Positions 9,902 through 22,035 are shown, counted from the first letter of the stretch. The stretch is DNA of 64,000 nt from Meconema thalassinum (GCA_946902985.2 OX336392.1:23814982-23878981); one strand, 5' to 3'. Program-made: numbers and translations. Notes: generated by a model from the sequence alone, not told the origin.

Positions 9902-12900
9902 TAGCCTACTTTTCACATTTTGCAAAAATGAGGAAAAAGTAGACTTATGAGATCGGGCAAATGTCTGTCTGTCTGTCTGGGTGTCTGTGTGTGACCCCCC
10001 CCCCCTATCAACTCCAAAACGGCTGCAGCAAACGGAACAAAATTTGGTAGAAGTAATGATCTATACCTCAATATCTCACGGCCATGTTTGAAAATAATGT
10101 CAGTGCTACCAACTGCTGAAAAATCGGAATTGAAATTTGAGCTCCATGTTGGATATCTTGGAAGTTAAGAATGGGAGCTATTTCAAAATTGGCACAGGTA
10201 TACATAATAATATTGCAGTTTAATTTCCAGGAGGCCATACATGGCAGTGTTGCCAAAATTATTATAAGCCTGCTGATAGGTCCAATTTTTAAATGCATAT
10301 AACTTCTACACTATCAATTGGATCTCAACCAAATTTCGTATGTCATATATATGTACATAAACAGATATGACAGAGCGTATTCTTAAGAGCCACCAGGGCT
10401 CTCAACTGTTAATAAATGCTCTTATTTTTTAAATCCAAATACCCATATATCAGAAAGTAGGCAAGCCGACAGCTTTAAACTATGCACACGTATAGTACCT
10501 GACATTCTATATTAATTTGGAGTAACTTATTTACGTCAGTACTACCAACATGATTCTAAGCCTGCCGAGAGGACCAACTTTAAATAAATGTAACTACTAT
10601 CATTTGGATTTCAACCAAATTTCGTGTGTGCTATGTATACCATAACGGATATGACTATGCCGATTCTTAAGAGTAACCAGGGCTGCCAACTGTTAATAAA
10701 TACTATCTCTATTTTTGTTACCCTAATATCAACATATCAGAAAGTATGCAAGCCAATAGCTCTAAACTTTGCACACGTATAGTACCTGGTATTCTAGATT
10801 AATTTGGAGTAACTATTATAGGCTTACTCCAGTGCTGCCAACATGATTCTAAGCTTGCTGATAGGTTCAATTTTAAAATGCATGTAACTTCTATACTAAC
10901 TAATGGAATTCATTCAAATTGACACAACAATAGATCATATTATTTCAGATTATTTCTGACCAATACATGTATGTCATTGTTGCCAACATGATTTAACGCG
11001 CGTTGTTAGATCCAATGTTTAACTGCATGTAACGTCCATGCTATCCATTGGACTTCAACCAAATTTTGTATTCTGAACCTGAACGGATGGAACTAAGAAT
11101 ATATTCAGTCACCAGGACTGCCAACTGTAGTCCTCTATTAGGCAGAATTTTGCCAGGTAAGTAGGGGGGTAATAGGGGTTTAAACCCACAGCCTACTTTC
11201 CTGTTGACGTCACATTCTATCCCGCAAAACATTCAGGGTCAAAGTCGATATCTCTCGAACCCATGGTCGGAGATTCACGAATGAGGTGTCGTTGGACTCG
11301 GGATAACGGGGGCGTTGCTATGGACCACTCGTTATATTTTTGATTTTTTTTGAAAATTTTCGTTTTCTTAAGTTGGTGTTAGTTTGAAAGCCAAACATGA
11401 TAGAACGTTGTGCCATGGCTCAAACGAATGGCCATTATGACCTTTATTTTCTGTAATAAAACATTTTTATTTCCGATGTTTTTTTGAAAACACACGAATT
11501 TTGAAAATCCTACATTTTGGAAACTGGGAAGTTTACAAACAAGTATGTTTGACACAAATGAAAGGTCCCTATGCCCCCTACCCCAAAATAAATTTCAAGT
11601 CTCTACGATAAAAACTTGACAGTAGTGCGGTGAGGGGAAAGCTGTCTCACTTAGCAAGTTGAGAGCCCCTGCGACCTTGGAGTGGAAGGAGCTATGCTAG
11701 GAGGGCGTGCATGGATTCGTTATTTTCGTCTCGTTGCGCTCTTTACGGATATATAATTGCCGAAAAGGTGAAATGCCGGAAACATGGTTTTTTGGGGGTA
11801 AAACGTGATTTTAGACTTTTTGTTATATCTCGCGAACCAATCATGCTAGAGGCGTGTACGAGGGGTCCAAGGACTCGTAGCGACGTCCTCTTTGCTATGG
11901 ACTACTCGTTATAATTTTAAAAAATGGAAACTCGATTTTGGGGTAAACACGTGATTTTTGTGATTTGTGTCGATATCTCACGAACCAATAAGCCTAGAGA
12001 CGTGTACGAGGTGTTATTTTTTTCGTCGTGTTGTCCTCTTGCCGATGACGTTCGTGTTGAGCAGGATTGAAAAACCATGTTGAGGTAAAACCGTGACTTA
12101 AGGTTTTTGCTCTATTTCGCAAACCAATAACGATAGAGATGTGTACGCTGTGTCGTAGGACTCGGGCTAACGCCCCCTGTTTGAAACTATGTTTGAAATT
12201 TAAACAAAGGGCCTAACGACACTTTTGTTGAATAACAAATTTCTTTACCTGTTTAAAATGTTCATGAAGCGTGGTTGTTCAGAGAGACGATACTGCTGGG
12301 TGTGTGTGTGTTTCAACGAATCTGTCGCTGATCAAGGTGGCTGCGCTCAATAGAACAATCGATATTTCGGCGGGTCGGTTTATGACACAGCGAGGGTTCG
12401 TTTTTCTGATATTTTACCCCCGAAGAGAGCCTTTAACGTGTAAACGGTGATGAGAACTCGGTTCCATGTTGGTCGAAGCGAGTACAGAAAACAAACTTGC
12501 AGAGGAGCAGACGAGCAGGAGGTGAATGTCATTTGAGCTTATTGGAATGCGCTGATCTGACTTGACAACAGGTGCAATGGAAAATGACAAAGACGCGGAG
12601 GACGCTTGAAAGTGAGATAATCTGACAACCATGGTGGCAGGGGAGTGCGAAATGCATGCACACATGTGTGAAACCACATGTACGCTAAACAAGTTACATC
12701 CTGTTTGCTTCGTACGTGACAAAATGCAAGTTCAGGTGAAATTTGACCTGGCACAGGTGTTCACCTGGGACGTTAGCTGTCCACGTGCACGATAAGAGAA
12801 TGTTCAAAGCGTGGGAAAAATGATTATACATGCAACGTAGCATATATAAAGACATGTCGTTATCATTTCCACGTTCACTTAGGTGACTACCTTTGAACAC

Positions 12901-13071
12901 ATTGCGTTGCGTGAAACCCCTGGTCTTGCTTAACAGTTTTGGTGTTGGTGGAAAATACTTAACCTTGTTGTGGGGTTGGTATTTATTTATATATTTATTC
13001 ATTTATACATTTATTGATTTATATATATTTACAAGCAATTATTTATTGATTAGGTAAATAATAATTTTATT

Positions 13072-13076
13072 CTTCT

Positions 13077-13113
<37 letters not shown>

Positions 13114-13548
13114 GTTTTGCCCACTTAGGGAGCGCGCTTGAACTTGTTGACTCGGGTTGATGGAGCTTTCCTCTTCTTCTCCTCCCAAAATCTCCTCATG
13201 AACTCATTATGCCCCTTCTTACTTTCCTCCGTCCATTTTTTTCAGTGGTCTTTTTAGCTTTTTCGGCGAAAGAGTGATTTGTATCTCGGGTTCCAAAAGT
13301 CTTGCGATTCATGATGATATCTTCTGTAATGTTTATTTCCTTTAAGTCCTGTTTGATTTCTTCTAACCAACTGATTTTGACCTTCTTTGAATTAATTATA
13401 TCAAGCAGTTTTTTTGCATAACTGGTGTTGTCCATTCGGCAGATGTGACCATAAAATTTCAATCGTCTCTTACGCACGGTATCAGTGAACTTATTGATTA
13501 CTGCGTACAAGTCTGTGTTTTTCCTTTAAATCCATATACCATTAACAT
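13072..13548 (-). mobile_element. 5'-truncated LINE insertion (3' end with GAAA tail) in the left arm, copy A
   Basis: On the minus strand an open frame of 104 codons (13196-13510) contains RRLKFYGHICRMD, the block typical of the extreme C terminus of many insect non-LTR reverse transcriptases. It then runs through a short 3' UTR into a (GAAA)n tail (TTTC tract at about 13078-13111 on the plus strand). The uninterrupted right arm (near 17085) lacks this segment, so it is a clear insertion. The RT catalytic domain is absent. Confidence 0.75.
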
Positions 13549-13947
13549 ATTTGTTTGCAGAAAACTGGTATACCTTACATGTCTGAGAGAGAAGAAACCA
13601 TTGCACATTTGAAGGGTACAGGGAAAAAACCAGGTAAGTCACTGTTTTCATGAACGCCAGAAAACGAATTTCTAAATGTAAAACGTAATAAATGCTTCTC
13701 ATACAGAGTAATTATTTTAAACCAAATGAAATATTGAAGTCTCACGTGTAGCGAATCAAGTAAAAGGGTGCTTAGTGCCCAGAATGTCAGTAATATGAAA
13801 TAATGCCAAGAATTTCACTCATACACCGATTTGTTCAGGAAAAAAACCAGGTAAGTCACCTGAAACAGAAAGTAAACCAGGCAGGTCAGCCCCTAAGATC
13901 TTGTCTGTATGACCGTAAGACGATATAATTAGGCTATTATGATTTCA

Positions 13948-13949
<2 letters not shown>

Positions 13950-13979
<30 letters not shown>
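13950..13979. repeat. (TTA)n microsatellite, copy A
   Basis: A pure TTA tract in the DUF7869 transposon. The corresponding tract in copy B (27205-27259) is about twice as long and accounts for the length difference between the two transposon copies. Confidence 0.9.
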
Positions 13980-13980
<1 letters not shown>

Positions 13981-14424
13981 AGCCATGATAATTCATGGTT
14001 TATCATTCATGTGCTAATGTGCTAATCCCTGGAAAAACGTCACTGCTGGCTTACCACAAAATTTCATGAGACTCATTATATCCTGGTACTTAGCTTTGGA
14101 AATACGAAGAAGACCTGAGGGCAATTGGGAGATTTGTTACACATGTTCCACACATCTAATTGCAACGGAACATTTGAAGGAGAGCATTAGATAAAATATA
14201 CGAGCATTAACAATTTTACCTGAATAGGGCAAAGAAGGTAGCTCGAATTCTCCGTTCTTCTGTGTTGAAACACCTTGGTCAGCCTTTTGTATGATGTTGG
14301 ATTTGAAGGATCCGTTATAATTAGCTTGCTAGTTCAGCAGTCGAGGGTGGTTGGATAAGGCCACAAGTTCCCTGACGGGTTGGGTATTAAACGGATATTT
14401 CAGTACATATTTCTGGTCTAAAAC

Positions 14425-15276
14425 TTATTTCCAAGCAAATAGCACTTTCTCGCAGACTGTCACCACAATGAATGGCGATGGTTTCAATCTTGAATTTTCA
14501 ATCATACTTATGAACTCGTTTCGAATTCCCATTCTCTGTTTCATATTCCACAGCCCAACGTCCTTATCACATTCCATGTATGAATTTCCTCGTTCTGGTA
14601 ATGTGATTTCCAACTTTGTTAAGCCATGGATGAGACTATCAACAACATAGTGCATGAAGCGAAAATTAGTGAAATTTTTGCTTTGCCCTCCAGCAGAGTA
14701 ACGAAATACATGAAGCTCTTCAACTTCATCATCAAGGTAGTTCAAAATGAAATGAAAGAGGCAGAAGGCAACCTCATTGGGACCTGTCTTGCCAATACTC
14801 TCGCGGTACACATAGAAAACTGATTGCCCAGTAGAGAGAAAGTGGATGTTGAATGAATACATTGATAGCTGACGCTTGTAGTATACGTCGTTTGTATTTA
14901 TATTTGGTATTGGAACATTTTTGGCGAAATCCATACAAATTGCTTCCATCTTCTTTGATTTCATAGCGTTGTGTCTTGGATCTCTTTTATGTTGGTAAAA
15001 TGATTCTGCTTTTCTTTTGTGAAGAACATTCAAGGTTGTCAGCTTTTTAATTTAGTTCTTATCCTTTTCTGAGGACAGCGCTTTTAGTTTGGCTGAGAAA
15101 TCGCCACAACGAGTGCATGTGTCACTACGTGGGTATCCGAACGATATGTTTAACTCCATGTTCATAATGCACCTGCGGGTTTCGTAGGAAACATGAACTG
15201 CAGGATGACGTTCTTTAAACACCAGAAACATCTTCTTCACATTCAACTCTTCAGGAAAATAGTTTTTTTTAATCAT
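14425..15276 (-). pseudogene. DUF7869-like transposase-related protein with one in-frame stop, copy A
   Basis: Two segments of 74 and 202 residues lie in the same frame, separated by one TAA codon and six further codons. The first holds SFGYPRSDTCTRC (CxxC at residues 54-57). The second begins with ICMDFAKNVPIPN, then YYKRQLSMYSF, GPNEVAFCLF and RYSAGGQSKNF. This order matches a widespread invertebrate family that I know as DUF7869, whose members usually have CMDLQ-like, FYLRQL-like and YSDxCxGQNKN-like blocks. Here the Asp of the last block is Ala, so catalysis is doubtful. Because the gene lies inside its own TIR-bounded unit, I infer it is or was the transposase. The N-terminal part is missing or degraded. 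Confidence 0.65.
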
Positions 15277-15738
15277 TTAAGCTGTAATGACTGCGTTTGC
15301 CTGTAAAGCTGTTTATGTGACCTCACATCAATGATCTTGTAGATTCGTGAAACTTCCTGTGAATAGATGTATGTTTAACTCTTTCATCTCTTGGTAGACA
15401 ACCGGTCATTTTCAGGCTTTTCTGTACATATTCCAGTTTGCTTTTTGTGCAATAACACAGTCTACTAACAAGAGTTACAATGAAATATTTCAGCGATCAC
15501 ACTGCTCTCTGTTGGCAGGCAGGTGACTTGCCTGGTTTTTTCCCTGTAACAGTTGACTTACCTGCTTCTTTTCCTGTATGTCAAAACTTTGAAGGTAAAT
15601 AAATCCATGACTAACCCGTTTCTTTGCCTGTTTCATACGTTTAACAGATAGTCCTTCCCATGGAGAATCTAATGGCACCTCAAACTAAATTTCGATTAAA
15701 TAGTGACTTACCTGGTTCTTTCCCTGTACCCTTCATTT

Positions 15739-15930
15739 GAGCCCACTAGAAGGAAACAGCAACAAGCCACTGCAAGCCTTACCGCCGTAGCAGTTGCAGG
15801 AAAAAAACCGAAACCATTGCCAAAGAGTGAACTGTTTATAACTCAGGTAAGTCTAACTTAAAAATGCTATTCCATTTTACCACTACTGAAAACTCGTAGA
15901 CAAAAAAAAATCATTACCTGCACATGACTG
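15739..15930 (+). other. Left-arm remnant with fused exon-like segments, copy A
   Basis: Exon 1 sequence (CCACTGCAAG) is joined directly to exon 2 sequence (CCTTACCGCCG), losing the intervening intron that copy B still has at 29057-29200. The fusion sits at a short AAG microhomology, not at the exact splice sites, so it is a deletion and not retroposition. The segment ends at the large deletion junction near 15930. Confidence 0.6.
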
Positions 15931-16165
15931 GGTCTCTAAAGGGATCATCCCCTTCTTCCCAGAGTGAAAGTTCAATACGACAAAACACACAGCCCATCAA
16001 ATCTTCTCTGCTCAAGTAAAAAAACGGCTTTTGCAAGTTTATGTCTCGACAAAAAGCCTACAGGCCAAGGATTCAAATGTTAACCAACGATCATTTTCTG
16101 ATTTTAAATTCAACCCCCGTGGTAAACCAACTTGCTCACTTTTTGTATTTGGTACTAACGCCATG
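15931..16165 (-). pseudogene. BIR-domain fragment (IAP-like), copy A
   Basis: The minus strand encodes the first part of a BIR domain: SENDRWLTFES, then, after a frame break, FFYLSREDLMGCVFCRIEL and a WEEGDDPFRD block. The downstream His and last Cys ligands are lost at the deletion junction with the left arm. Copy B has the longer version at 34093-34640. Confidence 0.7.
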
Positions 16166-18999
16166 TGTTATAATAAAACAATTTTCTTTTTTAAGTTATT
16201 AACGTTGCACAAGAGCACAGAGTACTTTAAAGCATAATGCATGCTTGTTCACTGTCTGTTCATTACGTTAATGGCACATGGCGACACCTAAAAGCAAACA
16301 AAATAACCCACCACTCAATCAATCAATCAATACTTGTAAATAAAACGTTAACGTTAATTGGCATTAATATATCAAAACATCATTAAAAAATAAACTGTAT
16401 GTTGGCACTAACAGTAACCCATGTACTTATTTTCTTTTTATAAAGCTATAGTCATTTACACCCCCCCCCCCCACTTTTAACTTATATATAAACAAAAATG
16501 AATATCATGTCATTTTGTTCACATTATCATGTTCAAACCTGTGGATATTCGTTGAGTCCATGGGGAACCACCCATAAATTAATTTACTTTTTTTTTAGAA
16601 AATCCAACATGGCCTTGTACTTTTCCAAGTCAACAACAACATAGTCATTAATCAAGAAAGCAATCATTGTCCCAGTCATGTACAGGTAATGATTTTTTTG
16701 GTCTACGAGTTTTCAGTAGTGGTAAAACGAAATAATATTTTTAAGTTAGACTTACCTGAGTTTTAAACAGTTCATTCTTTGGCAATGGTTTCGCTTTAGT
16801 GCGTTTCGTTTTTTTTCAGCAACTGCTACGGCGGTAAGGCTTTTCTTTCCAAGTTTCTAAAAATAAATGAAATAAACCACTATAAATACCTAAATTCAGG
16901 TTAATACATGCATTACTTAAAATAAAATATAAAACAAAAATGAAACAAGTTAGTTTAAAAAATCATCTCACCATCACTTGCAGTGGCTTGTTGCTGTTTC
17001 CTTCTAGTGGGCTCAAAAGTGCAATGGTTTCTTCTCTCTCAGACATGTAAGGTACACCAGTTATCTGCAAACAAATAAATAAATAAAATCATTATTTACC
17101 TAATCAATAAATAATTGCTTGTAAATATATATAAATCAATAAATGTATAATTGAATAAATATATAAATAAATACCTACCCCACAACAAGGTTAAGTATTT
17201 TGCACCAACACCAAAACTGTTAAACAAGTTCAGGGGTTTCACGCAATGCAATGTGTTCAAAGGTAGTCACCAAAGTGAGCGTGGAAATGATAAGGACATG
17301 TCTTTATATATGCTACGTTGCATGTATAATCATTTTTCCCACGCTTTGAACATTCTCTTATCGTGCACGTGGACAGCTAACGTCCCAGGTGAACACCTGT
17401 GCCAGGTCAAATTTCACCTGAACTTGCATTTTGTCACGTACGAAGCAAACAGGATGTAACTTGTTTAGCGTACATGTGGTTTCACACGTGTGTGCATGCA
17501 TTTCGCACTCCCCTGCCACCACGGTTGTCAGATTATCTCACTTTCAAGCGTCCTCCGCGTCTTTGTCATTTTCCATTGCACCTGTTGTCAAGTCAGATCA
17601 ACGCATTCCAATAAGCTCAAATGACATTCACACCTGCTAATCTGCTCCTCTGCAAGTTTGTTTTTTGTACTTGCTTCGACCAACATAGAACCAAGTTCTC
17701 ATCACCGTTTACACGTTAAAGGCTCTCTTCGGGGGTAAAATATCAGAAAAACGAACCCTCGCTGTGTCATAAACCGACCCGACGAAATATTGATTGTTCT
17801 ATTGAGCACAGCCACCGTGGTCAGCAACAGGTTCGTTGAAACACACACACACACACCCAGCAGTATCGTTTCTCTGAACAACCACGCTTCATGAACATTT
17901 TAAACAGGTAAGGAAATGTGATTTTCAACAACAGTGGTGTTAGGCTCTTTGTCAAAATTTCAAACATAGTTTCAAACAGGGGGCGTTAGCCCGAGTCCTA
18001 GGACACCGCGTACACGTCTCTATCGTTATTGGTTTGCTAAATAGAGCAAAAAGCCTAAAATCACAGTTTTACCTCAACATGGTTCTTCACTCCTGCTCAA
18101 CACGAACGTCCTCGGCAAGAGGACAACACGACGAAAAAAATCACACATCGGACACGTATCTAGGCTTATTGGTTCGTGAGATATCGACACAAATCACAAA
18201 AATCACGTGTTTAACCCAAAATCAAGTTTCCATTTTTTTTAAATTATAACGAGTAGTCCATAGCAAAGAGGACGTCGCTATGAGTCCTTAGACCCCTCGT
18301 ACACGCCTCTAGCATGATTGGTTCGCGAGATATAACAAAAAGTCTAAAATCACGTTTCTACCCCCCCCCCCCCAAAATCATGTTTCCGGCATTTCACCTT
18401 TTCGACAATTATATATCTGTAAAGAGCGCAGCGAGACGAAAAAAACGAATCCATGCACGCTCTCCTAGCATCACTCCTTCCATTCCAAGGTCGCAGGGGC
18501 TCACAACTTGCTAAGTGAGACAGCTTTCCCCTCACCACACTACTGTCAAGTTTTTATCGTAGAGACTTATTTTAAGGGTAGGGGGCATAGGGACCTTTCA
18601 TTTATGTCAAACAAACTTGTTTGTAAACATCCTAGTTTCCAAAATATAGGATTTTCAAAATTCGATTGTTTTCAAAAAAAACATCAAAAATAAAAAAGTT
18701 TTATTACAGAAAATAAAGGTCCATAATTACCATTCGTTTGAGCCGTGGCACAACGTTCTATCATGTTTGGTTTTCAAACTATCACCAACTTTCGAAAAAA
18801 CAATCTAAAAAATTTTCAAAAATATAACGAGTGATCCATAGAAAAGCCCCCGTCATCCCGAGTCCAACGACACCTCATTCGTGAATCTCCGACCACGGGT
18901 TCCAGAGATATCGACTTTGCCCCTGAATGTTTTGCGGGTTAGTATGTGACGTCACCAGGAAAGTAAGCTGTGGGTTTAAACCCCTATTACCCCCCTACT
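16166..18999 (-). repeat. Right inverted-repeat arm, copy A
   Basis: Inverted copy of the left arm without the LINE and DUF7869 insertions. It includes exon-like segments: 16756-16856 on the minus strand has an acceptor TTTTTAG and donor CAG/GTAAGT, but its A run is shortened and shifts the frame. A (TCAA)n-type tract and a poly-C tract lie at about 16315-16332 and 16460-16473. Outer-arm open frames (for example 17151-17459) mirror 12694-13002, as expected for an inverted repeat; I do not call them genes. Confidence 0.75.
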
Positions 19000-19150
19000 A
19001 TGGTATACAGTGTTTCGAACTAATTAGAAATTTCGATATTACCAACTTAATTTCGTCATTATTCTAGATAGATCCATATCGATTAATCATTGGCATGAAT
19101 CTTAAATTTTAAGAAAAGTAGGCTCTTTAGTTCATTGACGGAACTTCTTG

Positions 19151-19596
19151 TTTCTCAATGTCATGCGTGCAGACTGTGTCGCACAATGGACTGGCCATGT
19201 TTTACGTCTGGATATATTATTATTTAAAATCATTGTACCAAATTGTTGTAATATTGCACTTTAGGCAGGTTGTATTACTATTATTGTTATTAATAACAAT
19301 AATAATAATAATAAACACAATAACAGTAACAATTACACCTACAACATTTCCGATGATAACAATCCAAAACCATCATCCATGTTTGCTGGCTAATAAACCT
19401 CTTGTATTCATCGTAACAAAAGGTATCTAGGGACGAACGTGCATGGATAACAAGACCGCCACAATATGAGAGGCCTGTGCAAACATCATAAACAAAGCAA
19501 TTAACAACCCATAACATAGGCCAAATCTTACATTAATTCAACACCCAACTTTTGTAATTGGAGACACGGAAATGAAACACCCTATATTGAATGTAA
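19151..19596 (+). mobile_element. hAT R-side internal sequence, unit 1
   Basis: Homologous to 56590-56950 in unit 3 and, inverted, to about 57910-58290. It includes a block of TTATTATTGTTATTAATAAC repeats and a conserved stretch near TTTGCTGGCTAATAA. It is interrupted by family-1 copy b at 19597 and resumes at 21693. No protein is recognisable. Confidence 0.65.
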
Positions 19597-21090
19597 CAAG
19601 TAGTTCCGTGAAGAACTATACAGCCTATTTTCATATATCCTACTTATGTTAATTACCACAATGAACATACAAAATTTCAGTTTGATTGCTGTAATAGATT
19701 CGTAGATATTGAGAACCGACTAAATATTTCGGATGGTCGCCATGTTGGATTTTATATATGTAGGTCCTAGAGTAAGGCCTACGTACTGTTACATGAAGAT
19801 TATTGTGTACGTGTAGCATTCAAACTTCAATCGCATGATTAGGACACAAGAAGTAACCAGGCGATTTTAAAATTTCGCACAGCTGCCATCTTGTGGTTAT
19901 GGAAACAATTGTAATGAATTAGATGCCAGTGGATTAACATTCGTATAACGAGTTACTGTACCAAGTTTCACTGCACTCGGATGGTTAAATTGCAAGGAAC
20001 GTCCATGTGAATATTTATAATTCGCGTCGCAGCCATGTTGGATCTGTGATCACCAGGTTATTTAACATCCTATAGTTCATAGCCCCTATGAACATTTAAA
20101 AAAATCAGTTTGATTGCTATAACAGATTCGTAGATATTCAGATCCGTCTAAATATTTCATGGTCGCCATGTTGGATTGCTAAATGTATAGGCCATAGAGT
20201 CATGTACCATTAAAGGAAAATTATTGCGTAGGTTCATTATTCAAACTTTCACTTCGATCGCATGATTACGACACAAGAAATAGAAACTAAATTTTAAAAT
20301 TCGCACAGCCGCCATCTTGAGGTTATGTAAACAATTGAACTAAATTAGATACCAGTGCATTACAATGTGTATACACATTTCCTGTACCAGATTTCATTGC
20401 TTTTGCAACATTAAATCGCGAGAAAGGTCTATTTAAAATTTTCAAATTCGCTTGGCCGCCATGTTCATTTTGTAGTTAACCGGTTTATGAAAGTCTTATA
20501 GATGAACTTCCAGTAGTGCCCTTTATCTCCGTTCAAAATTTCAGAGTAATATAGATAGTTTCAGAGATATAGAACGCTGGTGAAATGTTTCGCAAATCCG
20601 CCATCTTGTGGTTATGAAAACTATTGAACGAAGTTTGATGTCGGTGCATTATGTGTATAAACATATACTGTACCAAGCTTTATTGCGTTTGGTTGGTTAA
20701 ATCGCGAGATACGTCTATTTAAAAAGTCGCAAGTTCGCGTGGCCGCCATGTTGGTTTTGTAGTTACCAGTTTTTCAAAAGTCACATAGGTGAACTTCTAG
20801 TAGTTCCCTTTATCACCGTAATAAATTCCAGGGTGATATTGGAAATAGTTTAGGAGATATTGAATTCTGGTGAAATATTTCGCACAGCCGCCATGTTGGA
20901 TTGGTGAGACGTAACAAATTTTGAAGGGCACGGTCGGGGTCGTCCGGAATTGTGCTATGAACTTACCGAGTTTCATTGAAATCGCTCGAGCCGTATAGAA
21001 GTTATTAGGGAGGGACCCACACCATCACACACACACGGACAAAGGTGATCTCATAAGCCTATTTATTTTTTAATGAATGAAAATAGGCTA
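19597..21090 (-). repeat. Family-1 modular element, copy b
   Basis: Begins CAAGTAGTTCCGTGAAGAAC (the hairpin-CTTG end read in reverse) and ends AAAATAGGCTA. Boxes of the GCCGCCATNTTG type, for example near 19738, 19885, 20031, 20163, 20307, 20455, 20599 and 20743, continue the roughly 146-bp module spacing. It sits inside the hAT R-side sequence. Confidence 0.75.
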
Positions 21091-21592
21091 AGAAGTAACA
21101 TAAAAGGGTCTTAGTTGTGTTTGATATTACCCAAACATAAAACATCACAACAAATTGGTTGAAAAGTGATTATTTTCATGATGAGAATGATCTCAAAATT
21201 TTTGAAAGGAAAGTTTTAAGAAGGATATATAGCCCGATAAAAGAATGATGAAGGGTGGCGAATCAGGACAAACAAAGAAATTGAAGAGATAATCAAAAGT
21301 GAAGATATTGTGAAATTTATTAAGTCCCGACGTCTGGATTGGCTTGGTCATGTCGAGAGGATGAATGAAGAAAGAACACCAAGGAAGATATTACATGGAA
21401 CTATGGAAGGGAAGAGGAGACGTGGACGACCGCGCTTAAGATGGCTACAAGTCTTAGGAGAAGGCCTGAGAACTATGAGGGTTGGAAGATGGTGGGAGAA
21501 AGCTCATAGAAGGGACGAATGGCGAGGAATCGTGGGAGAGGCCAAAGCCTACCCCAGGCTGTAGCGCCGAGGAGGTAAGTAAGTAAGTAAAG
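21091..21592 (+). mobile_element. LINE C-terminal fragment with (GTAA)n tail, copy A
   Basis: Encodes the end of a non-LTR retrotransposon polyprotein: FERKVLRRIY, then, after a frameshift near 21240, RRLDWLGHVERMNEERTPRK, GRPRLRWLQ and a basic tail. A GTAAGTAAGTAAGTAA tail ends at about 21590. The catalytic RT motifs are missing. It is flanked on both sides by family-1 terminal sequence (20980-21090 and 21593-21692). Confidence 0.75.
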
Positions 21593-21692
21593 TATTGAAA
21601 TCGCTCATGCTGTTTAGAAGTTATTAGGGGGGACACACGCGGAAAAAAGGTGATCTCATAAGCCTATTTTTTCAAAATTGAAAATAGGCTAA
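21593..21692 (-). repeat. Partial family-1 terminus
   Basis: About 100 bp ending GAAAATAGGCTA, a second and diverged copy of the family-1 end. It is probably the remainder of another truncated element next to which, or in which, the LINE inserted. Confidence 0.6.
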
Positions 21693-21963
21693 CAAAGAAC
21701 GACTATGCATAATCATTCTGTTGAATCGTTTTGCAGGTTATAATAGCTTGCCATATATTTGAATACCAAAAAAAGTATCACTGCCAAGCTAGCAGCAAGA
21801 TTTAGTCAGCTGTATTGTAAATATGCCGCTGTGTTGGCGAACAACGTTACTGCTGGCGCATTGTGGCAAACCTGTTCAAGCAGATCCAAAAACAGTTGTC
21901 AGATGGCGTTAGTGTATCGGTTCCACCGGCCGCAGTCTCGATTCCGTTCGCAACCCATCCATA
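21693..21963. mobile_element. hAT R terminus of unit 1
   Basis: Conserved R-side sequence running from AACAAAGAACGACTATGC to GTTCGCAACCCATCCATA. It recurs at 40181-40452, 57092-57358 and, inverted, at 57431-57760. The word TAGTGTATCGGTTCC and a CGACTC-like motif near the end resemble the L-side motifs and the minisatellite. Confidence 0.75.
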
Positions 21964-21971
21964 CCGAGAAG
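21964..21971. repeat. Junction word CCGAGAAG between units 1 and 2
   Basis: The only sequence between the R end of unit 1 and the L end of unit 2, and identical to the words at both outer borders. Confidence 0.8.
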
Positions 21972-22035
21972 TAGGGATGGGCGCGACTGAAGCCCGGAAT
22001 CGAGAGTGTCGACTCGATCGACTCCAAACACCGGT

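Larger units (their letters stand above)
13611..15734. mobile_element. 2.1-kb TIR transposon with DUF7869-like gene, copy A
   Basis: The ends are inverted repeats starting GAAGGGTACAGGGAAA and continuing AACCAGGTAAGTCAC. They are flanked by ATTT on both sides (13607-13610 and 15735-15738). The right arm of the host element reads through this point without the insert (GCAC-TTTTGAGCCC), confirming an insertion with a 4-bp duplication. The end motif recurs subterminally at 13836-13860, about 13871-13890, 15521-15549 and 15552-15578, as expected for transposase-binding sites. It carries one degenerate gene on the minus strand. Confidence 0.8.
11160..18999. mobile_element. Giant TIR element, copy A (internally deleted)
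   Basis: Both ends read inward as AGTAGGGGGGTAATAGGGG, and the arms match as inverted repeats for about 1.9 kb before nested insertions interrupt the left arm. The flanks are CAGGTA (11154-11159) and ATGGTA (19000-19005), a 4-of-6 match. Comparison with family-2 copy a supports an original 6-bp duplication, TACCTG when read in the other direction. The AG start and 6-bp duplication recall Polinton/Maverick elements, but no polB, integrase, ATPase or protease is visible. Relative to copy B, about 5 kb of core is missing, with a junction near 15930. Confidence 0.75.
9902..19150 (+). repeat. Family-2 modular element, copy b, interrupted by a giant TIR element
   Basis: The start (TAGCCTACTTTTC, then ATGAGATCGGG and a TCTG/TGTG tract) and modular core run to 11159. 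They resume at 19000 and end in the hairpin-CTTG terminus at 19150. Compared with copy a, the sequence around 2035-2050 is split exactly where the AGTAGGGGGG element sits, which shows the order of insertion. The end hairpin is degenerate (TTCATTGACGGAAC). Confidence 0.7.
5091..21963. mobile_element. hAT-derived composite element, tandem unit 1
   Basis: Bounded by L (TAGGGATGGGCGCGACTGAAG at its start) and R (GTTCGCAACCCATCCATA at its end). The inverted termini are about 10 bp with one mismatch in R. Both sides carry CCGAGAAG. Contents in order: 53-bp minisatellite with a nested Transib-like element, variant minisatellite, an unassigned segment, a family-2 repeat holding a giant TIR element, hAT R-side sequence, a family-1 copy, a LINE 3' end, and the R terminus. 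No hAT transposase is visible, so this would be a non-autonomous element enlarged by amplification and nested insertions. Confidence 0.7.

Noticed and set aside
12414..13002. Paired 71-102 residue frames repeated at 17151, 25662, 25942 and 35638
   Set aside because: They overlap in different frames and recur only because the arms of the giant element are inverted or duplicated; no domain or splice structure supports them.
19158..19517. Leu/Ile-rich, possibly membrane, 90-residue frame and its opposite-strand partner
   Set aside because: Encoded by a TTATTATTGTTATT simple-sequence block in hAT R-side DNA; disrupted in unit 3.
21310..21564. A host gene for an endonuclease or RT-like protein
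   Set aside because: Only the extreme C terminus of a LINE polyprotein is present, with a microsatellite tail typical of a 5'-truncated insertion.
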